Assembly: GCA_029237695.1 (NCBI GenBank)
Contig: CM055275.1
Coordinates: 85,961,088 to 86,025,087, forward strand
Source: Conchocele bisecta
Taxonomy: Eukaryota > Mollusca > Bivalvia > Lucinida > Thyasiridae
Reading direction: 5' to 3'
DNA: 64,000 nt
Below, in pieces: positions 45,087 to 57,420 of this stretch. Under the pieces are notes generated by a model that ran no database searches, had not been told where the DNA came from, and saw only the letters and a program-made list of their open reading frames with translations. How positions within the stretch are numbered: the first letter of the stretch is position 1; each line of letters starts with the position of its first letter. The position numbers and the translations under genes were made by a program.

Positions 45087-45565
45087 CACCATGTCCAGCC
45101 GTTGGTAAACGTTTGCCGTGGCACGAGGGAACTGTTTGAACGCCAAGGCCGTAGGCCGCGGGTTCAAACAGTTGCCCGAGTGCCACGACAAACGTTTACC
45201 CACAACTGGGTAATGTCAGGACTGAACATATATTTATCTCGATGTAAATATTCCGTTCTGATGTTGGGAAATTTTGTATTGTAACATGTAACATGTGACA
45301 TAACATGTGACATGTAACCGTAATAGCACCATGTCCAGCCGTTGGTAAACGTTTGCCGTGGCACTCGGGAACTGTTTGAATCCCAAGGCCTAGGCCGCGG
45401 GTTCAAACAGTTCCCCGAGTGCCACGGCAAACGTTTACCCACAACTGGAAAATGTCAGGACTGAACATATATTTATCTCGATGTAAATATTTCGTTCTGA
45501 TGTTGGGCAATTTTGTATTGTAACATGCAACATGTGACATGTAACCGTAATAGCAGGAGGCTTGG
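45087..45565. repeat. 240-bp unit twice, each with a long palindrome
   Basis: CACCATGTCCAGCCGTTGG begins near 45087 and 45327. Each unit folds back from GTTGGTAAACGTTTGCCG around an AAGGCC-GGCC core. ACATGTGACATG words lie between. Confidence 0.9.
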
Positions 45566-45599
45566 TACTTGGTATGTAACTGCCTAATGGTGCGCTGAG

Positions 45600-45829
45600 G
45601 GCCGTTTCACTAAGCTTCGTACGACTAAAATGTTCGTAAGTGCAAAATTATGATAGTCTGTAAATTTCACATTAACAATGTTTTCTTGTAAACAATTGCT
45701 GGATTACATGTATTGAGCATAGGTTGCATATACTCAATACATGTAATTACATCAATTGGAATTTCCAGATGATCATAAATTTGCACTGATGAACATTTTA
45801 GTCGTACGAAGTTTAGTGAAACGGCCCCC
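45600..45829. mobile_element. Pal-8, full copy
   Basis: GGGCCGTTTCACTAAGC to GTTTAGTGAAACGGCCCCC. Confidence 0.9.
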
Positions 45830-45990
45830 AGATGCGCAAAGTGAAGTTACATTTTTTTTATCTGACACTGAATTACCTCCCCGTTTTGGACTTAGAATTT
45901 TGCAATTTTGTCCCTTTTACTATCAAAGCGGTAGGTGAGGCATCCGCGTTCTATGAACACATTTTCTAGTATTGTATACTTTTAGCATAC

Positions 45991-46296
45991 ATAGAGAATA
46001 GTAGGTTAGTGCCGTGAATGGGAAACAATATATGGCAAGGCTCAGGAAATTGGCTGGGCGAGGCTCTGCCGAGCACATCCCGTTTCCGTGCCGCGCCAGA
46101 TATTTTTTCCATTCACGGCACTAACCTACTATTCTATTTATCCCGTCAACACCTACAAATGGCTTTAAACTGCCAAAAAAATAACCCCAGTCACCGCTCA
46201 TATTCATACGCGGTGATTAGGTCGTATTGACAGGATATCAAAAATGTTTCACGGCACCGTGTTTCACGGCACATACACACTGTGTTGACGGGATAA
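45991..46296. mobile_element. Pal-1 with tail
   Basis: Full copy with the standard tail. Confidence 0.9.
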
Positions 46297-46688
46297 ATAA
46301 TAATATGCAATGAATAGAGGATCTCAAACTAATAAATAAAAGCAATACGATGACGTCGACGTCAGAACAACATTGCTTTGTCGCGCCATTAGGGATTCCA
46401 TTTGGAAGTCTTCATTTTGTTCGTTTGGCGCAACGTTGGCCTATAATACGAATACGTAATTAGGGTGATGCGGCCAGCTAATCGAATTCGCTCCAGGTTT
46501 TCTTGCACGTGTATCATATCACATTTAAGAAATGGGTTACAGCACGTCATAACAAGGTTTTCATGTGATAAACGAGGCCAACAAAAACCTGTGATGCTGG
46601 CAATGGTCCAGAAAAACATAGGTAGGAAGGGTAGGTTTTTTTTATTGTATACTACATGTACTAGACAGCTGTATGCGCCAATATGGTG
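46297..46688. other. GT92 intron, nothing recognised
   Basis: Open stretches on both strands near 46400-46760 overlap the Pal-6 element and show no known domain. Confidence 0.4.
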
Positions 46689-46689
46689 G

Positions 46690-47062
46690 AATAATTCAAG
46701 CACACAAATATTTACACAATTCCCTAACATTTGATTGGCCCGTAGCAAGTCTCTGTCCAACATTTATATCCCAGTAAACTCCCACGCCGAACTACTTTCT
46801 ACACGTGCGCTGTCAGTGCTGTCAATGTAAACAAATGGCTGCCGTCTGTCAAAATAAACACATTTTGTTTATGATTTTATTTCAAATGCTGGAATTATAA
46901 GGAATGAATGGCCTTTTTGTGGAATTTATCGGGGATATAAACTTGGAAAAGTCGCGGGAATACTGGACGAGGCCTTCCGGCCTTCGTTCAGTATTCCCGC
47001 GACTTTTCCAAGTTTATACCCTGATAAATACCACAAAAAGGCCATTCATTCCAATAATATGT
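46690..47062. mobile_element. Pal-6, full copy
   Basis: Same structure as 36965-37320. Confidence 0.88.
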
Positions 47063-47231
47063 TTACTGTTTGTTTATTTCCGACAGTTACAAGGTTAGGC
47101 ATCCAGTGTGAAAAGCCAACTTTAATGTTCGAAAATGAACATTTGTGAAAAAAAATGTCCACAAAAATCATAGGAAGGGTCAGATTGCCCGCACCACAAT
47201 ATCTTTTTAGGCCCTATGTTCAAGCCAACGT

Positions 47232-47860
47232 ATAGAGAATACCAGGCCAGTGTCTTTGATATCATGTTTATCAGGCAATATTAGTAATCACGTAGGAATT
47301 CCGAGGTTCAGAGCGGAGCCTGATAAACTAGTCTCGGCAAGCCTCGGAATTCCTACGCGTTTCCTAACCTTCCCTAATAAACCTAATATCAAACTACTGT
47401 TTGTTTCACAAAATTTGCAAAATGTTACGGCCATATAAACAATGCAAAACAAAAACAATATTTGTTTCAATAATATCAAATTTTATCAAAATTTAAGAAT
47501 GAGCCTTCTTTTTATTTTTTGAAATTTGGTAAAATATTAATTTTATTAGGAAAAAAATATTTGTCTATGGGAATTTAACATGGGGGAAAGGAGGTGGAGG
47601 AGCTGTGGGAGGAGCACAAAAAAATACGAAAGAAAATGGAAATTGACTCCGAAACCTGGCTAGATAGCTTGGACACGATCTAACAAAGAGAACAAAAAGT
47701 TAACTTTTGAACATCGGTCCGCCATTTCTGAAATTAGAAAATAAAAATTTCATATTCACAGAGTGAAGATGTCTATAGGGATTTAACATTTTTTTCGCAA
47801 TAAAATCAATATGTGTCCAACTTTCACGAAATAAAAAGAAGTCTTATTCGGGTATGTTTT
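47232..47860. mobile_element. Rearranged Pal-5 fused to a TIR-14 element
   Basis: Pal-5 words at 47232-47395 run directly into CTGTTTGTTTCACAAAAT of TIR-14. Confidence 0.7.
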
Positions 47861-48011
47861 TTTTTAAACAAATAACTCCTGGGCAATGAGCATTGGGTCC
47901 ATTAAAGCGTATTTCTGAAAATTAGCATATTGCAATACATTTGGCGCCGCATGGCTGTATTTTGTTAGTAGGGCATTTGCATACTAATGTCTGCTCTTTC
48001 ATACAATGAAA

Positions 48012-48316
48012 ATAAAGAATAGTAGGTTAGTGCCGTGAATGGGAAAAAATATCTGGCAAGGCTTAGGAAACGGGATGTGCGAGGCTCTGCCGAGCACATC
48101 CCGTTTCCGAGCCGCGCCAGATATTTTTCCCATTCACGGCACTAACCTACTATTCTATTTATCCCGTTAACACCTACAAATGGCTTTAAAATGCAAAAAA
48201 GTAGCCCCAGTCATCGCATATATTCATACGCGGTGATTAGGTCGTATTGACAGGATATCAAACATGTTTCACGGCACCGTGTTTCACGGCACATACGCAC
48301 TGTGTTGACGTGATAA
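48012..48316. mobile_element. Pal-1 with tail
   Basis: Full copy, 590 bp upstream of GT92 exon 2. Confidence 0.9.
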
Positions 48317-48904
48317 ATAACTATTACGGACCTAATTTATATAAACAAACACCTTCTGGCTCCAAAATCAAAGGACTGTACATCCTGAAATTATTTGCAA
48401 TATGTGTTTGTGGAAGACACATAGACTAATCATTAATCTAGAGTGGAAAGCGTTTCACGAAAAATAAGCGCGGACATTTCACAACAGCAACAACAACAAC
48501 AGCAACGAGTTAAAATAGATTTTTGGAATCGCGAATAATCGAGTATTAATCTTCGCATCCTTACACTACGGAAATATTTGCAATAACATAAATTTAGCAT
48601 GAAAGGCAAAAAAACCATTTATCATACTGAAAAGGCGATCAAGCTAAGTTGTTGAACTATATATTTTTTATGGCGTAATACCCGTGTTTGTAAAAAGTAC
48701 GACCCGCAAAATATGTGCTGCGACCAACATTAGCTAATTTGCATAAAGGTGGAAGACCTCACATTTGGATGTTGGTTGTATAATTCTTCGCTAGCGCTCG
48801 AATAAAAAGGGGTTCATGTACTAACTCATCGAACATCCACTGACGACGCTATTGCTCTCTATGTTGTTTCCCGCATTCTAACATACAATTCTCTTATTGA
48901 CCAG
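48317..48904 (+). other. End of the GT92 intron, nothing recognised
   Basis: Contains an ACAACAGCAACAACAACAAC-type run near 48482 and the acceptor of exon 2. Confidence 0.5.
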
Positions 48905-49916
48905 GTACAAACCAGCCTTTGTGATGTGTCCCCTGTCAGAGCCAACAGCAAGACCGCAGTTCGTCTCCCTAGTGATTCTGGATCGAATCGCCATCCACAG
49001 GCCCAGAAATTTGGTTAAAGTGATATACAACGCTGGTGCTTCTCATAATTTCACCGTTTGTTTATCTCCGTTGTTCTTCAAAAACGACGTGGCGCTAGAA
49101 CTTGTTCAATGGATTGAAATGAATCGCATCCTTGGGGCCGATGTGTTCTACATCTACAACTACACCTCAAATACGCAGACGAATTACGTTTTGCAGCACT
49201 ACGCACGCGCCGGCCTTGTTCGGATCATCCAATGGGAATTGTCCAATTTTATCCAATCAACGGAGGACGTCTGGTATTACGGACAAAATGCGGCAATCAA
49301 CGACTGTTTATACAGAAGTAAGGGCGTATCTAAGTATCTCGTGAATGTAGACCTAGATGAATTCATCATTCCAAGGGGAGCCTCAAATACATGGAAGGAT
49401 ATTTTGGCGCGTGAAAAGGAGTCATTTGATTACAATATTAGAAGTACAGTTGTTGTAATGGATGCTAAACCAAAACCTGCACATAGAAAACGCGCGAGTG
49501 CTAAAAATAGTTCTTTACAAAACGTCGTTGGTAGTTTGAACTTAATTGATAATTCTGCGAATAACCTGGTGAAGCATTTCAATTTATTTATTCTTTCGGA
49601 GCAAACGCGTAGACAATTAGTATTCGAAAGTACTCGCCGGTCAAAATATATTGTAAGGCCAGACTGTATTGATATATTAGGTATCCATATTGTGTGGGAA
49701 TATAGTTCCATTAGCTGCGGAGCAAGACATGATATCAGTATGGATAACGCCATGGTGTATCACTACGCGAACCAAAGGTCGCCTTTCGCAAATATCGGTC
49801 GTAAACAACGAGATGAAGTGACCAACAAGTATAATGATAGTTTAATTACTGCTGTCTCCGAAACATGGAAGCGACTATTCACACAAAATAACACGTTTCC
49901 ACGTATATCTGCTTAG
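48905..49916 (+). CDS. GT92 glycosyltransferase exon 2: catalytic domain
   Basis: The exon begins after acceptor CTCTTATTGACCAG and ends at TAG 49914-49916. Exons 1 and 2 together give 495 residues. Family 92 (DUF23) landmarks are present in order: LVQWIEMNRILGADVFYIYN at about 225, YYGQNAAINDCLYRS near 285, and VNVDLDEFIIPRG with the DLD metal/nucleotide-binding motif at about 308-310. A late conserved YHYANQRS follows. GT92 enzymes include plant and animal beta-galactosyltransferases and the nematode galactosyltransferase GALT-1, which acts on core fucose of N-glycans. The exact sugar and acceptor here cannot be read from sequence. Mollusc genomes often carry many GT92 copies, so orthology to one named enzyme is not claimed. 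The 3' untranslated region runs into an R1 repeat and a long G run. Confidence 0.93.
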
Positions 49917-50290
49917 AATATGTGACTCAACGAGGCCATTTAAGGCCGGGCTAACGGGTTCCGTCCGCCATTTAACCTGCTGCATGGGGGTGGTGGGGGG
50001 GGGGGGGGGGTGGGGGGGGGGGGGGGTCACAAAATCAAAATGGAATATTTACATCCAGAATAAATATATATTGAGCCATGAAATTAGAATAATCTGGCCT
50101 GGTGCCAGGTCCATATCTCACACCAGTCATTTAATGCCCCTTTCCCTAAAAGTAACCGCGGTAGGATTACTCTTATAAGGAGTATACACAGGTTCAACTA
50201 TGCAAGAAAGCCAAAGACGTACCCGAGGGACAAACTAGGTCTCCGAATGAATCCAGCTCGTTAACTTACCCATTGCATGCTCCGACGCAA
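49917..50290 (+). mobile_element. R1 repeat with a 40-nt G-rich run
   Basis: R1 starts one base after the GT92 stop codon. Positions 49986-50026 are nearly all G with a few T. Confidence 0.8.
50059..50064 (+). promoter_or_regulatory. Candidate polyadenylation signal for the GT92 gene
   Basis: The first AATAAA after the GT92 stop lies 143 nt downstream, inside an R1 repeat. If used, the repeat supplies the transcript end. It may also be chance. Confidence 0.25.
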
Positions 50291-50617
50291 CGATAATCAA
50301 ATGACTGAACGTCCTGAAATTCTGCGCATTATGTGTTTGTGCATAACAAATTGACTAATAATTAAATTTAAATTAATCTAGAGTGGAAAGCGTTTCGCCA
50401 AGAGAATGGCAACCGAAACCGAAGATTGTATTTTTACAATGAACAATGGAGTTACGAATCGCGAATAATCGAGTATGGCGGTTAAAGGTACAGTAAATAA
50501 CTGTGTCTCAGATTAGATGGAAAGTGGGGTATTGAGTAAGGAAAAAAGCATTTAACTGAAGATTGGTTTCCTGAATATATGTTCCCCTGTGAGGGATCAG
50601 AGAAAGTAAAAGAAAAA

Positions 50618-50800
50618 TATTATAGGAATGAATGGCCTTTTTGTGGAATTTATCGGGGTATAAACTTGGAAAAGTCGCGGGAATACTGGACGAAGGCCGG
50701 AAGGCCTTGTCCAGTATTCCCGCGACTTTTCCAATTTTATATCCCCGATAAATTCGACAAAAAGGCCATTCATTCCTATAATAATTCCAGCACAAAAATA
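50618..50800. mobile_element. Pal-6 palindrome only
   Basis: Fold-back from ATAGGAATGAATGGCC around AAGGCCGGAAGGCCTT. Confidence 0.88.
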
Positions 50801-50848
50801 TTTTATTATCAAAAAAGTAACTAGTGTTAGTAACGCTAGTATTGCTAA

Positions 50849-51242
50849 ATAGAGAATAATAGGTTAGTGCCGTGAATGGGAAAAAATATCTGGCAAGGCT
50901 TAGGAAACGGGATGGGCGATGCTTTGCCGAGCACATCCCGTTTCCGTGCCGCGCCAGCTATTTTTCCCATTCACGGCACTAACCTACTATTCTATTTATC
51001 CAATTCAACATTACAAATAGCTTTAAAATGCAAAAAATAACCCCAGTCGCATCTCCAAATCGTATTAAATGTTTCACGGTACCGTGTTTCACGGCACATA
51101 CGCACTGTGTTGTTCACGGCACCGTGTTTCACGGCACATACGCACTGTGTTGTTCACGGCACCGTGTTTCACGGCACATACGCACTGTGTTGTTCACGGC
51201 ACCGTGTTTCACGGCACATACGCACTGTGTTGACGGGATAAA
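50849..51242. mobile_element. Pal-1 with amplified tail
   Basis: The tail word CACCGTGTTTCACGGCACAT is present four times at an exact 40-bp step (accgtg at 51081, 51121, 51161, 51201). Confidence 0.92.
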
Positions 51243-51739
51243 TATAGCATTCACCATATTCACAGTTCCCATGGATGCAATCACCATGAGTATTCACGTG
51301 GCAAACTTGTTTTGACTGGACTACGTCAGCGATAGCATTCAGTTCTCACATTGTTAAATTCGGTTATTTTTACTCACCATGCACATACATGTACATGTAT
51401 ATCGTGTGTTCATATATTTATTTTTCAAATTCTCAGACCACAACATGCGGTATACGAGTACATAAGCATTAGATGTAAGCATGGCAAAAAGACGACAGTT
51501 TGTCTGCTATAATTTAAAGGTGACATGCATTGTAAATGGTTATATTCATATTTTGTTGTATTAAGCATCTTGATATAATCATGGTAATGAGAGAAATGAA
51601 GTACATATTTTTTGAGAATGAAAAATATGTGATAACTGGCAAAATTGGCGGGATAAACTTCACAATGTGGTCGATAATGATACAAAGGTAGAGTTCTTCT
51701 TACATTAGATTTTTCATATCAACTTGTTTTTTAAAAAAT
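51243..51739. other. No gene or repeat recognised
   Basis: AT-rich sequence with short ACATGTACATG runs. Confidence 0.4.
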
Positions 51740-52275
51740 GCAATAAAATCTGTGAATAAATTTGAAATAAATTCATCAAGAAAATGTGTTTATTTTCCGT
51801 TTTCTTAAGAATTATTTTAACTGCGCCTCACGGTTACGGAAAGTAGTTCGGCATATGGGAGTTTACTGGAATATAAATTTTGGACAGAGACTTGCTACGG
51901 GCCAATCAAATGTTAGGGAATTGTGTAAACATTTTTTTGCTGGAATTATTGTTGATTGTTTATCTTGTAACGTTGTTAACACCCTCACGTTGAAATCGAA
52001 ATTCGAAAGCACGTGAGCACGCCAATAACATGTGTAACCCTTTGAACACCACATATATGTATTTTGGCAAATCTTGTAGATCCAGATGAGCCGGCTCGTG
52101 ACGAGCCGTCTCATCAGGATCTGCGCTCTCTGCAAGTAATTTTCATATTTTGAGAACAAAAACACAGCCTTCTCATATTAAATGGATTAGCCTGAAAATC
52201 GTGTTGTGACGATTGGATTGGTTGAAAGAGTAATATATCAAAATCCATTCCATTTACTTAGGGGTCAAAGGGTTA
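51740..52275. mobile_element. Pal-6 left part and Pal-3
   Basis: The Pal-6 flank (no palindrome) is at 51740-51958. Pal-3 at 52036-52275 has right TTAA and left GTAA. Confidence 0.8.
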
Positions 52276-52529
52276 ATTAATATGTTGTTCCGTTTGCTGG
52301 AAATGCATTAGTGCAGATCTTAACTTATTCATCTCAAGGTTAGCCACAGCCCGTGGCGTGGTGAAAGTGCCCGAATTATCAAACTGAGTGAATTCGGCGA
52401 TTGCAGGCTACAACCACAGCGACTCAAATATGTCCCTGTGTCTGTAGCGTGAAATTGTCCATCCACAGTGTAGTCATATGGAAGTAGCATGTGTTAGTTG
52501 GTATTCTACCTGTTCTCTACGGATCATTT

Positions 52530-52890
52530 ATTATAGGAATGAATGGCCTTTGTGTGGAATTTATCGGGGTATAAACTTGAAAAAGTCGTGGGAATACTGG
52601 ACGAAGGCCGGAAGGCCTTGTCCAATATTCCCGCGACTTTTCCAAGTTTATATCCCCGATAAATTCCACAAAAAGGCCATTCATTCCCTATAATTCCAGC
52701 ATTTGCAATACATTCATCAAGAAAATGTGTTTATTTTCCGTTTTCTTAAGAACTATTTTAACTGCGCCTCACGGTTACGGAAAGTATTTCGGCGTGGGAG
52801 TTTACTGGGATATAAATTTTGGACAGACACTTGCTACGGACCAATCAAATGTTAGGGAATTGTGTAAATATTTTTGTGCTGGAATTATTT
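52530..52890. mobile_element. Pal-6, full copy, inverted
   Basis: Palindrome, then the CACGGTTACGGAAAGTATTT flank. Confidence 0.88.
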
Positions 52891-52947
52891 TGTCTATAGT
52901 ATCCACTTACAGGTATAACATAATTAAATCATTAAATGTAAATGCTT

Positions 52948-52995
52948 TGATTTAACGACGGCACTGGCTCGATGACTTGCATGTCGGGACAGACC
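52948..52995 (-). mobile_element. SINE-B tail, inverted
   Basis: ATTTAACGACGGCACTGGC and CTTGCATGTCGGGAC are the reverse of the 40.7-kb SINE tail. Confidence 0.75.
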
Positions 52996-53059
52996 ATTTA
53001 ACTATTTTAGGCTAACCGAAAACTTTCATCTTGCATTTACCACATGCTTATGAGTGTAC

Positions 53060-53625
53060 AATAGCATTCAACAGCCGAATTCCAATGGTTGAAACATCTT
53101 CAAAAAATACTCATTGACTGTGGTCAAATAGGCATATGGACGTCACAATATATAACCAATCCGAAATGGCTAATGATCAATCTTAAATATGAATCACAAA
53201 TTGAAAGACTTATATATTCATAAATGGAGACATAAGGTAAACGATGATACAAATTATAAGGTATTTAAGGAGACATTGACCCTTGAAAATATACATGCTA
53301 GTATTAAACGAAAATGAGTACAAATCATTTTTTGCATTCAGGACTAGACATCATACATTACCTATTGAAACTGGACGTTGGATTACAAATGAAAGGCATC
53401 TTAGAACTGTAATTTGGGCAAAGAGGATTTAGGAGACGAGTTTCATTATATCATGTGGTGTAGAGAATTTAAGAATGCCCGTAAAATGTATATAAAACCG
53501 TACTATTACAATAGACCGTATACCCTAAAATATGATCAGCTATTAAACACGCATAATGTAAAAGAATTAAAAAATATTGCGAAGTTTGTCAGTCTAATTA
53601 TGAATGTATTTTCTAATTAATGTTG
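53060..53625 (+). pseudogene. Decayed non-LTR retrotransposon, C-terminal end
   Basis: Broken frames keep FRTRHHTLPIETGRWIT near 53340, then a clean stretch GKEDLGDEFHYIMWCREFKN, KMYIKPYYYNRPYTLKYDQL and NVKELKNIAKFVSLI at 53414-53620. This pattern (LP...GRW, then GDEFHY...C, then IKPYYY) is the tail of a LINE protein commonly annotated in bivalve genomes. Upstream parts are lost or frameshifted. What follows (53626-53850) may be its 3' untranslated region. Confidence 0.75.
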
Positions 53626-54068
53626 CATGTACTATTGAACGACGAGCAGTGTGACCCCTGATCAGCCTGATCGGCGGTTGCGTTTGTCGCAACGGTTTTT
53701 CAATTGCACATTATATGTACAATGTAATACAATGTATAGTCATAGGTATGATTGTGTAGTGGTTGGGCGATCTCAGATGGTAAATACAGTGACATCAAAG
53801 AGAGAGTGTCGTTGTAGTTGTTATCTGCGATCCCCGTAACCACTGACGGTCATCATAGTTTATGCAGCCGTTCGACTTGTTTCACATGTCATACCGTAGC
53901 ATTGCAATATAACCAATATCCATCAGACATGCTCACATGTACATGCAACCATTTCACCTGTTAATATATGAAAACATTTCAACTATTCCAATCATAGTGT
54001 TATCTTGTCCTTGGGATAATGTAAATAGAGAACTAGAGATGCCAAAATGTTCGATCATCTATGTTTAA

Positions 54069-54315
54069 CCCTTTGAACCCGAAAGGCCGCTATAGCGGTT
54101 TATGCAATTATGCAAACAGTGCAGATCCAGATGAGCCGGCTCGTAACGAGCCATCTCATCAGGATCTACACTTTTTGCAAGGAATTTTCATATTTCTTAG
54201 AACAAAAACACCCCCTTTTCATAAATGGACGAATCTGAAAATCATTTTGTGACCATTGGATTGGTCGGAACATTAGCATATCGCAGTCCATTCCAGTTCC
54301 TTAGGGTTGAAAGGG
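54069..54315. mobile_element. Pal-3 with TTAA on both sides
   Basis: TTAA at 54065-54068 and 54316-54319; ends CCCTTTGAACCCG and GGTTGAAAGGG. Confidence 0.9.
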
Positions 54316-54565
54316 TTAATGTGTGGACTCGTGACCTGGTAGTACGGCAGTCTGGTACGATACTGGTACGAACCCTCGTACAACGTACGAAGGAAGAAAC
54401 ACTCTGAAATAACAAGGGTTACCATGATTACTTATTAGCATGAATAATATATACCTAATGATGGGATGGACACACAACTATTTGGCAAGTTGTGGGTCCA
54501 TGAAAATCGTCTCCTTAAACAATCACTATGCACCGTACTACCAGTCACGTCCGGAATTAACACAC

Positions 54566-55265
54566 ATCCCAGTAGGCATTTGACGTCTAAGTGACGTTGT
54601 CCGGACGTCTTTTTCTGACGTTGTATAGACGTTGAAAAATAGTTGTAAATGGAAGTTTTTTAGAGGTCATAAACCTAACGTTGATAGGACGTCTTTAATC
54701 AGACGTTCATACAATGTCACAAACCTGACGTTGACAAGACGTCTTTAACCAGACGTTGATACATCACAAATCTGGCGTTGATACAACGTCACAAACCTGA
54801 CGTTGAAATAACGTCGCACACACAACGTCTAAACAATGTCGCAAACCCGACGTTTACACAACGTCACAATGACGTAGAAACAATGTCACAATGATGTTGA
54901 AACACCGTCACAAACCTGACGTTGAAATAACGTCGTAATGACGCTAATACACCGTATGTAGAAAAATGTTGCACTGGCGCTACAACAACGTCGCTGAAAC
55001 AACGTTGCAAGCATGACGTTGAAACAATGTTGCAATGACGTTGAAACAACGTCGCAGATCTTACGTGGAAACAACGTTGCAAGCATGACGTTGAAACAGT
55101 GTTGCAATGACGTTGAAACAACGTCGCAAATCTGACGTTGAAACAACGTTGCAAGCATGACATTGAAACAATGTTACAATGACGTTGAACCAACGTTGCA
55201 GATCTGACGTTGCAAATATGGTGCGACACAACGTCACAATGACGTTGAAACTTCACAAATCTGAC
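54566..55265. repeat. GACGTTGAAACAACGTC minisatellite
   Basis: About 20-bp units with ACGT cores for 700 bp, opening after CCCAGTAGGCATTTGACGTC. Open frames across it merely repeat a short peptide. Confidence 0.92.
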
Positions 55266-55267
55266 GT

Positions 55268-55890
55268 TGATTTGATTCGAGTGGGGTTTAACATCCATTC
55301 AACAGCGAGGTCATATACAGATGGGTCAACGGGGTCGAATCCCGTATTTCTCCTGTATGAAGGGGGGAAAGTCCCAGTCAGGACCGAACATATTCAGTCC
55401 TGGAATTAGAATAACCTGATCTGGTGCCAGGGGCCCGTTTCACTAAACTTCGCAAGTCTAAGAAGTTTGTAACTACGAACTTCTGAGACTTTCGAAGTTC
55501 AGTGAACTAACTATTTTCATGACAATTATGGGCATATAAGACCTTACGACAGCTGCTAATACTCTATATTTTCAGACTGTATCAAAGATATGTCGTCGTA
55601 TTTGTCAAAATGGTGATTCGTTTACTTTGCTTGAAGTGGAACTTACAAACTTTTTTATCGTACAAAGTTTAGTGAAACTGGCCCCAGGTCCTCACCACAC
55701 CAGAGGCACTTGGCCCCATCCCCGAAGAGTAATAGGGTTAGGACTAAATCTTACTACTCTTATAAGGGGTATAATCCTATTCAACTCTCATGTACAAGAT
55801 AGCCAAAAATAAAAATGTACAAGAGGGCCAAACCGGGTGAATGGGGTTCAGTTTAGGACGGAACCCCATTTAATCTATCATTCTTCCCTC
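55268..55890 (+). mobile_element. R1 repeat split by Pal-8
   Basis: R1 is interrupted at 55431-55688 by a complete, diverged Pal-8 (GGGGCCCGTTTCACTAAAC to TTTAGTGAAACTGGCCCC). Confidence 0.85.
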
Positions 55891-56540
55891 CCATCCTCCA
55901 CAATCTGACGTTGAAACAAATGGGCAAATATGATGTTGCTAACACGTCGCAATTGTTAGTGGGTTATGTTGCCCTGTCTAGTTCAGATGTGTGACGGCCA
56001 TACAAATATGTACGTGAAATATGAATAAATTTGATGAAGTCAAGAATTTACACATCAATGTCAAGTTTTTATTACTTCTATGTTTATGACAGTGTAAGCA
56101 GGTGTTTAAAGGTTTATCACACAAAGACAAACAAGTGTGGTACACATGTACATGTATCTGTGATATATTACGACATTCCATTAATGGAAATATAAACTAG
56201 AACAACAGTGGTGACGTCGCCAAAAAAGCGATGTAAAATAATGATGTTGACTTCATTTGGCTGTATCATTGAAACTACAAGAAATATTCAAGTTACAAAC
56301 ACATGGTAAGCTGCAGCATTCAATTGTCGATGCAACTGTCTAGTTTCAGTAAAATTTGTGTAGCGATCATAAAGTAACATGTTACGTAGGAATATTGGAA
56401 ATACATGTAAGTCTATGGGATGTTCAATGTTGGTGAAATATATATGGCCACTGACTGTATATTCCTAGCCGCCGCTACCGCCTCGTAATGGCAATCAGGA
56501 AAGCATGTCACCGTGAAGTCAGAATGACCTTGAATAAGCA
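55891..56540. other. No gene recognised
   Basis: A short GACGTTGAAACAAATGGGCA remnant near 55905; otherwise nothing. Confidence 0.4.
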
Positions 56541-56544
56541 TACA

Positions 56545-57012
56545 GTATGGAAATGCTGAATATGAATATCTGGAGGATGGTTTACATGCATATGAATTTT
56601 CAAGTTAATCGCTATGCAAATTTGAAAACTTGAATGCAATGTTCAAAGTCATTTCGCCTTCACTTCACCTTGAGCATTCTGCCATGGTGCACAACAGATA
56701 TTCGGAGGCTCTGCCCCGGCCTTCAGTTGAGCGACTCAGGCTCATTTGGGCCTCTTGTTGTTTTCTTTACTGACAAAGTGCTGGGCCGGGGGCTAGCTGC
56801 CACTATGGCTACTTCTGTGAGTTATAAGGAGCTCTGTCATGTTTATCCTCCTCCAAATATCTGTTGTGCACCATGGCCGAATGCTCAAGGTGAAATGAAG
56901 GCGAAATGACTTTGAACATTGCATTCATGTTTTCAAATTTGCATAGCGATTAACTTGAAAATTCATATGCATGTAAACCATCCTCCAGATATTCCTATTC
57001 AGCATTTCCATA
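56545..57012. mobile_element. Fold-back element with about 180-bp arms
   Basis: Arms from GTATGGAAATGCTGAATATG and its inverse, sharing AAAGTCATTTCGCCTTCACT. A 125-bp non-pairing loop holds CTCATTTGGGCCTCTTGTTG. Confidence 0.9.
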
Positions 57013-57014
57013 CG

Positions 57015-57420
57015 ATTTGTAAGCGATATTGTGCAATAACCCAACTATATTTAACAGAGCGTGACCTTGACCTTGGGTTGATCAGCACTGTATTCAATAG
57101 GCATCTTCCCCTGATCAATATCAATGTACCTGTGAAGTATCATGACGATCGGACAAACGATAGTCGAGTTATCAACTTTGTTTTGATGATTTTGTAAGCG
57201 ATAGTGCGCAATAACCCATTTATACTTAGCAGAGCGTGACTGTGACAATGGGGCCGATCAGCACCTTATTCAATAGTCATCCACCCGATCGATAGCAATG
57301 TACATGTCAAGTATCATGATAAATTCGACAAATAATAGTCAACTTATCAAGTTTGTGTCAATGATTTGTAAGTGATATTGCGCAATAACCTAATCTATTT
57401 TTAGCACGATCTTGCATATT
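57015..57420 (+). repeat. About 175-bp tandem repeat, 2-3 units
   Basis: GATATTGTGCAATAACCCAA-type starts at about 57025, 57200 and 57375, with GCGTGACCTTGACCTTGGG. Confidence 0.85.

Noticed and set aside
44712..45186. Open frames with repeated LCHKIQFC peptides
   Set aside because: They are translations of the CACAAAATTCAATTCTGTGT array inside TIR-9.
54864..55298. 144-residue open frame on the minus strand
   Set aside because: It is the translation of the GACGTTGAAACAACGTC minisatellite, a short peptide repeated, with similar open frames in other phases.
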